Below are positions 33,740 through 42,648 of a stretch of DNA of 64,000 bases, piece after piece. The notes under the pieces are model-generated. The model was not told the DNA's origin and did no database searches. It was given only the letters and a program-made list of their open reading frames with translations. This DNA comes from Pseudoduganella aquatica (GTDB taxonomy: Bacteria; Pseudomonadota; Gammaproteobacteria; Burkholderiales; Burkholderiaceae_D). The translations under genes were made by a program, and so were the position numbers. Each line of letters begins with the position of its first letter. Within the stretch, counting starts at the first letter, position 1. The stretch lies in the NCBI RefSeq assembly GCF_009857595.1, contig NZ_WWCU01000024.1:1-64000 (forward strand), given 5' to 3'.

Positions 33740-35056
33740 TCAGGCGTGCGCTTCCTGGGACAGCAGGGCCGGCAGCAAGGCCAGCGTGCGCTGGGTGGCG
33801 CCCCGGTGCTGGTTGGCGAAGCCTTGCGCGCTGTGGCCCATGGCGGTGCGGGCGACGTCGTCGCGCAGCAGGCCGGCGGCTTGCTGCATCAGGTCTTCGG
33901 CGCTGGCGATGCGGGCGGCGCCGCCTGCTTCCACGGCCTGCTCGGTCACCAGCGCGAAGTTGAAGGTGTGCTCGCCGATCAGCACCGGCTTGCCCAGCGC
34001 GGCGGCTTCGATCAGGTTCTGGCCGCCCAGCGGCTGCAGGCTGCCGCCGATAAAGGCCAGATCGCAGACGGCGTAGTAGGCGAACATTTCTCCCATGGAG
34101 TCGCCCAGCAGGACTTGCGTGGCAGCGGCCACGCCGGCGCCGGGCTGCGCCAGCGCGCTGCGGCGCTGCACGGACAGGCCCCGCGCCGACACCATCTGCT
34201 CCACTTCATCGAAACGCTGGGGATGGCGCGGGACCAGCAGCAGCAAGGTCTCCGCCGGCAGCGTGCCGGCCGCCAGCGCGGCGCGGAAGGCGTCCAGTAT
34301 CGGTTCCTCTTCGCCTTCGCGCGTGCTGGCGCACAGCATGACGGGCCGCGCGCCATGGGCGCCGATCTGCGCGCGCAGGCCTGCGCCCACGGCCAGCGCG
34401 GCGGCGGGCACCACCACGTCGAACTTGATGCTGCCGGTGACGGCCACCTGCTGCACGCCCAGCGAACGCACGCGTTCGGCGTCCGCATCGGTCTGCGCGG
34501 CCACCAGGGTGATGCCGCGCGCGGCCTGCGCCATCAGCGTGCCCAGTTTCTTGGCCTTGCGCAGCGAGCGCTCGGACAGGCGGGCGTTGGCCAGCACCAC
34601 AGGCACGCCGGCCTTGCCGCACTCGGCGATCAGCGTGGGCCAGACTTCGGTTTCCATCAGTATGCAGATGCGCGGTTCGAAGTGGCGGATGAAGCGGCGC
34701 ACCATGGTGATGGTGTCATACGGCAGATAGGCCTGCGCCAGGCGCGCGCCGTGCTTGCCGAACAGCTGCTTGCCGGTGGCGCGGCCGGTCGGCGTCATAT
34801 GCGTCATGACGATGCGGCTGCGCGGATATTCCTTCAGCAGCGCGTCCACCAGCGGCTCGGCGGCGCGCGTCTCGCCCACCGACACGGCGTGCACCCAGAT
34901 GGTGTGCGGCTCGTCGTTGGCGGCGCGCGGACGGTAGACGGCCAGCCGTTCATTCCAGTGCTCGCGGTAGCCCGCTTCCTTGCGCCCGCGCCACCACAGG
35001 CGGCCCAGCACCAGCGGCATGGCCAGCCACCATATCAGGGAATAGAGTCTCAGCAT
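33740..35056 (-). CDS. waaA: 3-deoxy-D-manno-octulosonic acid (Kdo) transferase
   Basis: A 438-residue membrane-anchored glycosyltransferase (GT30) that adds Kdo to lipid A precursor on the inner leaflet. An N-terminal anchor helix (1-20) precedes WVHAVSVGETRAAEPLV, with the catalytic-base region, and later IMETEVWPTLIAEC and FIGGSLQPLGGQNLIEAAAL. Whether it adds one or two Kdo cannot be told. It follows waaC with a one-base gap. Confidence 0.95.
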   Translation of the reverse strand: MLRLYSLIWWLAMPLVLGRLWWRGRKEAGYREHWNERLAVYRPRAANDEPHTIWVHAVSVGETRAAEPLVDALLKEYPRSRIVMTHMTPTGRATGKQLFGKHGARLAQAYLPYDTITMVRRFIRHFEPRICILMETEVWPTLIAECGKAGVPVVLANARLSERSLRKAKKLGTLMAQAARGITLVAAQTDADAERVRSLGVQQVAVTGSIKFDVVVPAAALAVGAGLRAQIGAHGARPVMLCASTREGEEEPILDAFRAALAAGTLPAETLLLLVPRHPQRFDEVEQMVSARGLSVQRRSALAQPGAGVAAATQVLLGDSMGEMFAYYAVCDLAFIGGSLQPLGGQNLIEAAALGKPVLIGEHTFNFALVTEQAVEAGGAARIASAEDLMQQAAGLLRDDVARTAMGHSAQGFANQHRGATQRTLALLPALLSQEAHA

Positions 35057-35057
35057 G

Positions 35058-36041
35058 TCAGTGCGCGGAAAGCAGAGAGCGCGCGGCGGCCAGCACTTCG
35101 GCCACGGACGGCGGCGTGCCGCGGTCGCCCAGGTTGATGATCTTGGGCGACCAGTTGCCCTCGGTTTTCCACCGCGGCGAGTCGGCGTAGATTTCCACCG
35201 TCGGCGTGGTGAAGGCGGCCGCGATGTGGGTCAGGCCGGTGTCCACGCCCACGGCCAGCGCCGCGTGGCGGGCCAGCAGCACCGCGTCCGCCATGGACAG
35301 CTTGGGCAGCACGCGCGCGTTGGGCAGGCTGGCGGCCAGCGCTTCGGCTTCGGCCTTTTCTTTCGCCGAGCCCCAGGGCAGCAGTATGGTCATGGGAGCC
35401 AGCGCGGCGCCCAGTTCTATCCAGCTGGCCGGCGCCCACTTCTTGGCGTCGCGCGCGGTGCCGTGGAAGTAGACCACATACGGCCCGGCCGGCATCCAAT
35501 CGGGACGCGGATCGGACGGCGACACGGCAGGCAGGCCGAAGTCGGCCGGGGTGTTCGCGTCGTAGCCCAGCGCCGCGCCCACCACCAGGCGGCCGCGCGC
35601 AACGGCGTGCGTGCGCGGGTCGAGCGGAATGCTTTTGGTGTGGAAGAAGCGCGATATGCCTTCGTAGCCCGAGCCTTCGCTGCCGTTGGCCAGGCCCACC
35701 TTCTGCCCGCCCTTCACCACGCGGGCAGCGCCCATGATGATGCCGGTCTTGAGCAGGCCCTGGGTGTCGAACACGAAATCGTACTGCTCGGCGCGCAGCG
35801 TGCGGAAGAAGGCTTTGATCTCGGCGCGCGTTTCCGGCTTGCCCAGGCTCTTGCGCCAGCGCCGCAGCGCGAACGGGATGATGTTGCGCACCCTTCCGTT
35901 CAGCCGCACCAGGCTCACGTAGCCCTCCTCCACCACCCAGTCGATCTGCGCGTCCGGATAATGGCGCGCAATATCGGCCACGATGGGCATGTTGTGCAGC
36001 ACGTCCCCCAGGGAGGAGACGCGCACCAGCAGAATTTTCAT
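35058..36041 (-). CDS. waaC: Lipopolysaccharide heptosyltransferase I
   Basis: A 327-residue GT9 enzyme adding the first heptose to Kdo. It starts MKILLVRVSSLGDVLHNMP, the ADP-heptose:LPS transferase opening, and contains YVVYFHGTARDAKKW and GVDTGLTHIAAAFTTPTVEI. The gene is 14 bases after the phosphomannomutase gene and 1 base before waaA, so the three form a core-assembly operon. GmhB, encoded at 26.8 kb, acts in the supply of its donor. Confidence 0.95.
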   Translation of the reverse strand: MKILLVRVSSLGDVLHNMPIVADIARHYPDAQIDWVVEEGYVSLVRLNGRVRNIIPFALRRWRKSLGKPETRAEIKAFFRTLRAEQYDFVFDTQGLLKTGIIMGAARVVKGGQKVGLANGSEGSGYEGISRFFHTKSIPLDPRTHAVARGRLVVGAALGYDANTPADFGLPAVSPSDPRPDWMPAGPYVVYFHGTARDAKKWAPASWIELGAALAPMTILLPWGSAKEKAEAEALAASLPNARVLPKLSMADAVLLARHAALAVGVDTGLTHIAAAFTTPTVEIYADSPRWKTEGNWSPKIINLGDRGTPPSVAEVLAAARSLLSAH

Positions 36042-36055
36042 CGTGCTTTAGTGCT

Positions 36056-37438
36056 TTAGTAAGGCAGCTCGGCGTCCGGCTTGGCGGCCAGGATCACGCG
36101 CTTGAATTCGCCCTGGATGCGCGCCAGCGCTTCCGGGGTTTCGGCTTCGAAGCGCATCACGATCACCGGCGTGGTGTTCGAGGAGCGCGCCAGGCCGAAG
36201 CCGTCCGCGTATTCCACGCGCAGGCCGTCGATGGTGATGATGCGCTCATTGCCGGGGAACTTGGCGTCGCTGCGCAGCTTGTCCATGACGATGAAGTTCT
36301 CGCCTTCCTTCAGGTGCAGGTGCAGCTCGGGCGTGCTGTCCGACTGCGGCAGGGAGTTCAACAGCGCCGACGGGTCGGCTTCGCGGGTCAGGATCTCCAG
36401 CATGCGCGCGCCCGAGTACAGGCCGTCGTCGAAGCCGTACCAGCGGTCCTTGAAGAAGATGTGGCCGCTCATTTCGCCGCCCAGCGGGGCGCCGGTTTCC
36501 TTCAGCTTGGCCTTCACCAGCGAGTGGCCGGTCTTGTACATCAACGGCACGCCGCCGCTCTTTTCGATGAACGGGGCAAGGTGGCGCGTGCACTTCACGT
36601 CGTACAGGATCTGTTCGCCCGGATGGCGGGTCAGCACGTCCTGCGCGAACAGCATCATCTGGCGGTCCGGGTAGATGATCTGGCCGTCCTTGGTGACGAT
36701 GCCCAGGCGGTCGCCGTCGCCGTCGAAGGCCAGGCCGATTTCGGCGTCGGTCTCTTGCAGCGCGCGGATCAGGTCCTGCAGGTTCTCGGGGTGGGCAGGA
36801 TCCGGGTGGTGGTTGGGGAAGGTGCCGTCCACTTCACAGAACAACTCCACCACTTCGCAGCCCATGCCACGATACAGGTCGCCCGCGAAGGCGCCGGCCA
36901 CGCCGTTGCCGCAGTCGACCGCGATTTTGATCGGACGCGCGATCTTCACGTCGCCGATGATGCGCGCCAGGTACTCGGCGCGGATGTCGTAGGTGCTGTA
37001 GGCGCCCGGCACGGCCGCCACCTTGCCGGCATTGGCCAGGATGGATTCGTACAGGCCGGTGATGGCTTCGCCGTGGATGGCTTCGCCCGCCAGCACCATC
37101 TTGAAGCCGTTGTAGTCCGGCGGATTGTGGCTGCCGGTCACCATGATGCCCGAATTGGCGTTCAGCACATTGGTGCCGAAGTACACCATCGGGGTGGCCA
37201 CCACGCCCAGGTCGATCACGTCCACGCCGGCCGACTGCAGGCCTTGCGCCAGCGCGGCGGTCAGCTCGGGGCCGGACAGGCGGCCGTCGCGGCCGATGAC
37301 CACGCTGCGCTCGCCCTTGGCGGCGGCGGCCAGGCCGAAGGCGTGGCCGATTTGTTTAGCGACGCCGGCGTCCAGTGTTTTGCCGATGATGCCGCGGATG
37401 TCGTAGGCTTTGAAGATCGATTTAGACAGGGAGACCAT
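36056..37438 (-). CDS. Phosphomannomutase/phosphoglucomutase
   Basis: A 460-residue alpha-D-phosphohexomutase of the AlgC/ManB type, supplying mannose-1-P or glucose-1-P for LPS and exopolysaccharides. The phosphoserine loop is VTGSHNPPDYNG, the metal loop is AFDGDGDRLGI, the sugar-binding loop is GGEMSGHIFF, and a C-terminal RSSNTTPVIVMRFE phosphate-binding block is present. It provides glucose-1-P to RmlA, encoded 4 kb away. First gene of the waaC-waaA operon, after a terminator that isolates it from the H-NS-like gene. Confidence 0.93.
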   Translation of the reverse strand: MVSLSKSIFKAYDIRGIIGKTLDAGVAKQIGHAFGLAAAAKGERSVVIGRDGRLSGPELTAALAQGLQSAGVDVIDLGVVATPMVYFGTNVLNANSGIMVTGSHNPPDYNGFKMVLAGEAIHGEAITGLYESILANAGKVAAVPGAYSTYDIRAEYLARIIGDVKIARPIKIAVDCGNGVAGAFAGDLYRGMGCEVVELFCEVDGTFPNHHPDPAHPENLQDLIRALQETDAEIGLAFDGDGDRLGIVTKDGQIIYPDRQMMLFAQDVLTRHPGEQILYDVKCTRHLAPFIEKSGGVPLMYKTGHSLVKAKLKETGAPLGGEMSGHIFFKDRWYGFDDGLYSGARMLEILTREADPSALLNSLPQSDSTPELHLHLKEGENFIVMDKLRSDAKFPGNERIITIDGLRVEYADGFGLARSSNTTPVIVMRFEAETPEALARIQGEFKRVILAAKPDAELPY

Positions 37439-37458
37439 AGAGATTTCGGAAGTTTAAT

Positions 37459-37485
37459 AAAAAAGCGGCCCGCACAAGTGCGGGC
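37459..37485 (-). terminator. Rho-independent terminator after the H-NS-like gene
   Basis: On the minus strand, GCCCGCAC and GTGCGGGC form a tight hairpin followed by CGC and six T (A-run at 37459-37464). It separates the H-NS-like gene from the phosphomannomutase operon. Confidence 0.85.
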
Positions 37486-37535
37486 ACATCATTGTCAGTA
37501 TAACCTGTAACGGGGGCGCCAAGCGCCCCGGGGCG

Positions 37536-37844
37536 TCAGATACGCAGGCCGTCCAGCGCCTTGCCGGAATCCACCCACTCTTTGACCCACTTGGGCTGGC
37601 GGCCGCGGCCGGTCCATTGCTGCGAGCTGTCGGCCGGATTGCGGTAGCGCGCGGCCACCGAACCGGTTTTAGGACGCACCGCGCCGCCGATCAGGTCTTT
37701 CACCGGCACGCCAACGGATTGCGCAATCGCCAATATCTGTTCGCGGGCTTTCGCCAGGTCTTCGCTTTCGCGTTTCTTTAATTCGCGCTCCAGCTGTTTT
37801 TGCAGATCGCGCAATTGAGCCGAAGACAGATTCGTCAGATCCAT
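37536..37844 (-). CDS. H-NS-family nucleoid-associated protein
   Basis: A 102-residue DNA-binding protein: N-terminal coiled coil (about 5-45, SAQLRDLQKQLERELKKRES) for oligomerisation and a C-terminal H-NS domain with YRNPADSSQQWTGRGRQPKW, where GRGRQP is the AT-hook-like DNA contact. ATG 37844 has AAAGGAT upstream; an earlier in-frame start adds a non-conserved stretch. A GC hairpin (37513-37529) and the terminator lie downstream. It sits between polysaccharide genes, a common place for xenogeneic silencers. Confidence 0.93.
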   Translation of the reverse strand: MDLTNLSSAQLRDLQKQLERELKKRESEDLAKAREQILAIAQSVGVPVKDLIGGAVRPKTGSVAARYRNPADSSQQWTGRGRQPKWVKEWVDSGKALDGLRI

Positions 37845-37909
37845 AACTTTATCCTTTGGTGGTTGGGTAAATGATTCTGATCGAAATATACTACAAAATG
37901 ACAAATTTT

Positions 37910-39004
37910 CTAGTGTTTCTTGTGCCGTATCATCCAGCGCGGCGCTTTAAATCGCACGATGCGCGCATATAACCAGATGTAGCTGGTCATAAACAACAAG
38001 CAGAAGACCATCAGCACCCAGGTATGGCGCCAAAACATGGTGGCGGGAATAACCGCCATCAATGAAAACATCCACAGATAAGGCGAGGTCAATGAATTGC
38101 GGCGCAATAAAGCGCGGCCTTCCTTGCGGCCCACCGCCCATTGCACTATGCGGCGGAATATCAGGCTGTGCAAATGTATGCCGTCCGGCATGGTGGGCGA
38201 TTTGCCCCGGACAAACATGCGGCGATAAGCCGAAAACAGCGTTTCAAAAGCCGGATAAATCAGCAGCAGCGCCGCATACCAGGTGGACACTTGCGGGTTG
38301 CGCACCACCAGCAGCAGCGCCAGCTCGCCTAGCATAAAGCCGATAAAGTAGGCGCCGCCGTCGCCCAGGAAGATCAGGCCGACCGGATAGTTCCACACCA
38401 GGAAACCGGCGGTGGCGCCGGCCACCATCAGGGCCGCCACCAGCACGAACATATCGTTGACCTGCAGCGCCACATAGCCCAGCGAGAGCAGCATGCAGAT
38501 AGTCACCACGCTGGCCAGGCCATTAAAGCCGTCAATAATATTAATGGCGTTGGCAATACCGGCCACGGCCAGCACGGAAAGCGGCAGCGCCAGCCAGATA
38601 TACGGCAGCGCCCATACCGAGAATGGCCAATCGATGCGGTCCAGGCGCGCGTCGAGCAGGAAATAAGCCAGCAAGGCCGCTATCATGGTCAGCAGCAGGC
38701 GGCGCATGGGGCTGACCCGGCCCGTATAATCTTCCACAATGCCGCCGGCGAAAGCGATGAAGGCGCAGGCCATCAGCGACATCATCCAGCTGGTCATGGC
38801 CGGCACCCGCCAAATGGAGATGCACGCGCTTATTGCGACGGCAAAGAATATCGACAGCCCGCCGATACGGGCCACCGAATGCGCATGGTTTTTCTGTACG
38901 CCGCCGAAATCCAAATCCAGCGCTGGTCCGTGTAATTTCGCTTCTTTAATGACCAGCAAGGTCAGCAGCGCGGACGCAATAAAGCTCACTAAGAATGAAA
39001 ACAT
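37910..39004 (-). CDS. WecA-like undecaprenyl-phosphate sugar-1-phosphate transferase
   Basis: A 364-residue polytopic membrane enzyme of the MraY/WecA superfamily (about 11 helices). Conserved cytoplasmic loops are GGIVEDYTGRVSP (Asp pair), NAINIIDGFNGLAS and FLGDGGAYFIGFMLGEL, and a His-rich loop DGIHLHSLI matches the carbohydrate-recognition motif. It should transfer GlcNAc-1-P or a related sugar to undecaprenyl phosphate to start O-antigen or exopolysaccharide. Codons are less GC-rich at third positions than in neighbouring genes. Confidence 0.9.
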   Translation of the reverse strand: MFSFLVSFIASALLTLLVIKEAKLHGPALDLDFGGVQKNHAHSVARIGGLSIFFAVAISACISIWRVPAMTSWMMSLMACAFIAFAGGIVEDYTGRVSPMRRLLLTMIAALLAYFLLDARLDRIDWPFSVWALPYIWLALPLSVLAVAGIANAINIIDGFNGLASVVTICMLLSLGYVALQVNDMFVLVAALMVAGATAGFLVWNYPVGLIFLGDGGAYFIGFMLGELALLLVVRNPQVSTWYAALLLIYPAFETLFSAYRRMFVRGKSPTMPDGIHLHSLIFRRIVQWAVGRKEGRALLRRNSLTSPYLWMFSLMAVIPATMFWRHTWVLMVFCLLFMTSYIWLYARIVRFKAPRWMIRHKKH

Positions 39005-39057
39005 TATTATTTATCAATACAAGATTCCGGAGCGCGTGGTAATCCGCAATACGGCAA

Positions 39058-39077
39058 GCCCGGCGGAAAGGCCGGGC
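39058..39077 (-). other. GC-rich hairpin after rmlD
   Basis: GCCCGGC (39058-39064) and GCCGGGC (39071-39077) form a 7-bp stem with 6-base loop between rmlD and the WecA-like gene. There is no clear T tract on either strand, so it is at best a weak or pausing terminator for rmlBACD. Confidence 0.4.
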
Positions 39078-39152
39078 GCGGCAGGATTCTAACAAATACC
39101 GCCGCACACCATGCCGGCGCTTACCATTCGATACATACGCCGGCCGCCGGCC

Positions 39153-40022
39153 CTAGCGCATGCACAGCGCCAGCGCCTCGCGCCAGTGCGGCAGCTGGAC
39201 CAGCTGCTGCACCAGGCGCTGCGAGGACAGCACCGAGTAGTGCGGCCGCCGCGCCGGCACCGGATACTCGGCGCTGGTGATGGGCTGCAGCCGGCATGCT
39301 ATGCCGGCCTGCTCGATGATGGCCTGGGTGAACTCGAACCAGGTGGTCTGCCCCTGGCTGCTCAGGTGGTAGATGCCGCCGTGCTGTTCCCACCACGGCT
39401 GCTGCCCGTCCGCCCCGCCCGCCGCAGCCTTGGCCAGCACCAGCGCGGTGGCGTCGGCAATGGTGCGGCTCCAAGTGGGCGCGCCGTGCTGGTCCGCCAC
39501 GATGCGCAGCTCGTCGCGTTCGCGCGCCAGCTTCAGCATGGTGAGCAGGAAATTCTTGCCGCGCATGCCGTACACCCAGCTGGTGCGGAAGATCAGGTGG
39601 CGCACGCCGGAGGCGGCAATGGCCTGCTCGCCGGCCAGCTTGCTGGCGCCATACACGTTGATGGGGCCGGTGGCGTCGGTCTCCACGCGCGGCGCGGGAT
39701 CGCCGCCGGGGAAGACATAGTCGGTGGAATAATGCACCAGGGCCGCGCCCAGTTTCCTGGCCTCCTCGGCCATTACGCCGGGCGCCTCGGCGTTGATGCG
39801 GAAGGCCAGTTCCGGCTCGCTTTCCGCCTTGTCCACCGCCGTGTAGGCGGCCGGATTGACGATGAGGCCAGGCTGCACCTCGCGGATGACGGCGCGCACC
39901 TGGTCCAGGTCGGCCAGGTCCATGCGGCTGCGGTCCACCGCCACCACCTGGCCCAGCCCCTGCAGGCTGCGCTCCAGCTCGTAGCCCACCTGGCCGCTGC
40001 AGCCGGTCAGCAGGATTTTCAT
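39153..40022 (-). CDS. rmlD: dTDP-4-dehydrorhamnose reductase
   Basis: Final enzyme of dTDP-L-rhamnose synthesis, 289 residues, NADPH-dependent SDR. It starts MKILLTGCSGQVGYELERSL with the Rossmann GxxGxxG, and holds STDYVFPGG and the catalytic YGASKLAGEQA (YxxxK). ATG 40022 overlaps the rmlC stop by 4 bases; the open frame upstream is a shadow of rmlC. Last gene of rmlBACD. Confidence 0.96.
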   Translation of the reverse strand: MKILLTGCSGQVGYELERSLQGLGQVVAVDRSRMDLADLDQVRAVIREVQPGLIVNPAAYTAVDKAESEPELAFRINAEAPGVMAEEARKLGAALVHYSTDYVFPGGDPAPRVETDATGPINVYGASKLAGEQAIAASGVRHLIFRTSWVYGMRGKNFLLTMLKLARERDELRIVADQHGAPTWSRTIADATALVLAKAAAGGADGQQPWWEQHGGIYHLSSQGQTTWFEFTQAIIEQAGIACRLQPITSAEYPVPARRPHYSVLSSQRLVQQLVQLPHWREALALCMR

Positions 40023-40564
40023 GGGAACACTTCCGCCTGCGCCAGCGGCACGCCGGCCCTGTCCTTGGCCGACAGCAGCGGTTCGCCGTCCAGCGGCCAC
40101 GCCACGCCCACGGCGGGATCGTTCCAGATCACCGAGCGCTCGAACTCGGGCGCCCAGTAGTCGGTGGTCTTGTACTGCACTTCGGCCATGTCGCTGGTGA
40201 CGGTGAAGCCGTGCGCAAAGCCCGGCGGCACCCACAGCTCATGCTTGTTCTCGGCCGACAGCACCACCCCGTGCCAGCGCCCGAAAGTGGGCGAGCTGCG
40301 GCGGATGTCCAGCACCACGTCGAAAATGGCGCCGGCCGTCACCCGCACCAGCTTGCCCTGCGCCTGCTGGATCTGGTAATGCAGGCCGCGCAGCACGCCC
40401 TTGGCCGAGCGCGAGTGGTTGTCCTGCACGAAGCTGGCCTGCACGCCGGTCAATTCGGCGAAACGGCGCGCGTTGAAGCTTTCGTAGAAGTAGCCGCGCG
40501 CGTCGCCGAACACGGTCGGTTCGATCAGCAGCACGCCCTGCAGCGGGGTGGCCGAGATTTTCAT
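40019..40564 (-). CDS. rmlC: dTDP-4-dehydrorhamnose 3,5-epimerase
   Basis: Cupin epimerase, 181 residues. Family blocks VFGDARGYFYESFN, VQDNHSRSAKGVLRGLHYQ (with the active-site His) and WVPPGFAHGFTVTSD are all present. It is coupled by ATGA overlaps to rmlA upstream and rmlD downstream. Confidence 0.97.
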   Translation of the reverse strand: MKISATPLQGVLLIEPTVFGDARGYFYESFNARRFAELTGVQASFVQDNHSRSAKGVLRGLHYQIQQAQGKLVRVTAGAIFDVVLDIRRSSPTFGRWHGVVLSAENKHELWVPPGFAHGFTVTSDMAEVQYKTTDYWAPEFERSVIWNDPAVGVAWPLDGEPLLSAKDRAGVPLAQAEVFP

Positions 40565-41463
40565 CGGGAAATTACCTTATCGTCCAGGATGCCCAGCAGA
40601 TATTGACCATAGTTGTTTTTCTTCAGCGGCTCGGCCAGCGCGCGCAGCTGGTCGGCGCTGATGTAGTTGCGGCGGTAGGCGATCTCCTCCGGGCAAGCCA
40701 CTTTCAGGCCCTGGCGCTTTTCGATGGTGGCGATGAATTGCGACGCGTCGAGCAGCGAATCGTGGGTGCCGGTGTCCAGCCAGGCCATGCCGCGCCCCAG
40801 CACTTCCACCGTCAGCTGCTGCGCTTCCAGGTAGGCGCGGTTGACGTCGGTGATCTCCAGCTCGCCGCGCGCGGAAGGCTTGATGCCGGCCGCGATATCG
40901 CACACCTGGCTGTCGTAGAAATACAGGCCGGTGACGGCATAGCTCGACTTGGGCTGGGCCGGCTTTTCCTCGATGCTGACCGCCTGCTGCTGGTCGTTGA
41001 ACTCGACCACGCCGTAGCGCTCCGGATCATGCACGTGATAGGCAAACACGGTGGCGCCCTCGGTGCGCGCATTGGCGCTGCGCAGCACGCCTTCCAGCGT
41101 GGCGCCGTAGTAGATGTTGTCGCCCAGGATAAGCGCGGACGGCGAGTCGCCCACGAAGTCGCGGCCGATGATGAAGGCTTGCGCCAGGCCGTCCGGCGTC
41201 GGCTGCACGGCGTAGCTCAGCTCGATGCCCCACTGGCTGCCGTCGCCCAGCAGCTCCTTGAAGCGCGGCGTGTCCTGCGGCGTGGAGATGATGAGGATCT
41301 CGCGTATGCCGGCCAGCATCAGCGTGGTCAGCGGATGGTAGATCATCGGCTTGTCGTAGATCGGCAGCAGCTGCTTGGAGATGCTCATGGTGACCGGATA
41401 CAGCCGGGTTCCCGAGCCGCCGGCCAGGATAATGCCTTTGCGGGTTTTCATTGCAGTGCTCAT
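40561..41463 (-). CDS. rmlA: Glucose-1-phosphate thymidylyltransferase
   Basis: First enzyme of dTDP-rhamnose synthesis, 300 residues, allosterically inhibited by the end product in characterised relatives. It contains KGIILAGGSGTRLYPVTMSI (nucleotide loop), ISKQLLPIYDKPMIYHPL and LDTGTHDSLLDASQFI. Start ATG 41463 (MSTAMKTRKG) overlaps the rmlB stop as ATGA; an ATG four codons later is the alternative. Substrate glucose-1-P can come from the mutase at 36-37 kb. Confidence 0.96.
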   Translation of the reverse strand: MSTAMKTRKGIILAGGSGTRLYPVTMSISKQLLPIYDKPMIYHPLTTLMLAGIREILIISTPQDTPRFKELLGDGSQWGIELSYAVQPTPDGLAQAFIIGRDFVGDSPSALILGDNIYYGATLEGVLRSANARTEGATVFAYHVHDPERYGVVEFNDQQQAVSIEEKPAQPKSSYAVTGLYFYDSQVCDIAAGIKPSARGELEITDVNRAYLEAQQLTVEVLGRGMAWLDTGTHDSLLDASQFIATIEKRQGLKVACPEEIAYRRNYISADQLRALAEPLKKNNYGQYLLGILDDKVISR

Positions 41464-42530
41464 TGCGCGCCGTCCCGGTTGAAGTAATTGGTTGCCACCC
41501 AGTTGGCGTAGCCGCCGGACTGCACGTCCGCCACCCAGGCCTGGTTGTCGAGATACCACTGCACGGTTTTCTTGATGCCGGTCTGGAAGGTCTCGGCCGG
41601 TTTCCAGCCCAGTTCCCGCTCCAGCTTGCGCGCGTCGATGGCGTAGCGGCGGTCGTGGCCGGGACGGTCTTTGACGAAGGTGATCTGGTCGCGGTAGCTG
41701 CCTGCCGCCTTGGGCTTGAGCTGGTCCAGCATGTCGCACAGGGTGTGGACCACGTCCAGGTTGGCCATTTCGTTCCAGCCGCCCACGTTGTAGGTCTCGC
41801 CCAGGCGGCCCGCTTCCAGCACACGGCGGATGGCCGCGCAGTGGTCGCTCACATACAGCCAGTCGCGCACCTGCTGGCCGTCGCCGTAGATGGGCAGCGG
41901 CTTGCCGGCCTGCGCATTGGCGATAATCAGCGGGATCAGCTTCTCGGGGAAGTGATACGGACCGTAGTTGTTGGAGCAGTTGGTGGTCAGCGTGGGGAAG
42001 CCGTAGGTGTGGTGGTAGGAGCGCACCAGGTGGTCCGAGGCGGCCTTGGAGGCCGAGTAAGGGCTGTTCGGCGCGTAGGCCGTGGTTTCGCTGAAGGGCG
42101 CGTCGTCCGGACCCAGGGTGCCGTAGACCTCGTCGGTGGACACGTGCAGGAAGCGGAACGCGGCGCGCTCGGTTTCCGGCAGCTCGTTCCAGTGGCTGCG
42201 CGACGCTTCGAGCAGGCTGAACGTGCCGTTGATATTGGTCTGGATAAATTCGCCGGGACCGTGGATGGAACGGTCCACATGGCTTTCCGCCGCAAAATGC
42301 ACAATCGCGCGCGGCTTGTGGGTGCGCAGCAATTCCAGCACCTGGGCCTGGTCGCAGATATCGCCGCGCACAAACACGTGGCGGCTGTCGCTCTTCAGCG
42401 TGGCCAGGTTATTCAAATTACCGGCATACGTCAGCTTGTCGAAATTAAGGACAGGCTCATCGGATTGCGCCAGCCAGTCAAGTACAAAGTTGGAGCCGAT
42501 AAAGCCCGCACCGCCTGTAACAAAAATCAT
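41460..42530 (-). CDS. rmlB: dTDP-glucose 4,6-dehydratase
   Basis: A 356-residue extended SDR. MIFVTGGAGFIGSNFV binds NAD, and HVSTDEVYG and YSASKAASDHL hold the catalytic Thr, Asp-Glu and Tyr-Lys. NCSNNYGPYHFPEKLIPL is the family substrate block. First gene of rmlBACD, in which every junction is an ATGA overlap. It is divergent from apaH over 118 AT-rich bases that likely carry both promoters. Confidence 0.97.
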   Translation of the reverse strand: MIFVTGGAGFIGSNFVLDWLAQSDEPVLNFDKLTYAGNLNNLATLKSDSRHVFVRGDICDQAQVLELLRTHKPRAIVHFAAESHVDRSIHGPGEFIQTNINGTFSLLEASRSHWNELPETERAAFRFLHVSTDEVYGTLGPDDAPFSETTAYAPNSPYSASKAASDHLVRSYHHTYGFPTLTTNCSNNYGPYHFPEKLIPLIIANAQAGKPLPIYGDGQQVRDWLYVSDHCAAIRRVLEAGRLGETYNVGGWNEMANLDVVHTLCDMLDQLKPKAAGSYRDQITFVKDRPGHDRRYAIDARKLERELGWKPAETFQTGIKKTVQWYLDNQAWVADVQSGGYANWVATNYFNRDGAQ

Positions 42531-42648
42531 TTAGCATCCCGCACTGAGCGTTAAATTAGTCGTAGGCATGATTTTATGTGAAACTCGCCGGATTCCGCGA
42601 GAAATTAGCGCTCCTTACAATTAATTTATTTCCTTAATCGCAACATCC

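Noticed and set aside
39058..39077. Hairpin as a true Rho-independent terminator of rmlBACD
   Set aside because: No T tract follows on the relevant strand, so it is listed only as a hairpin.
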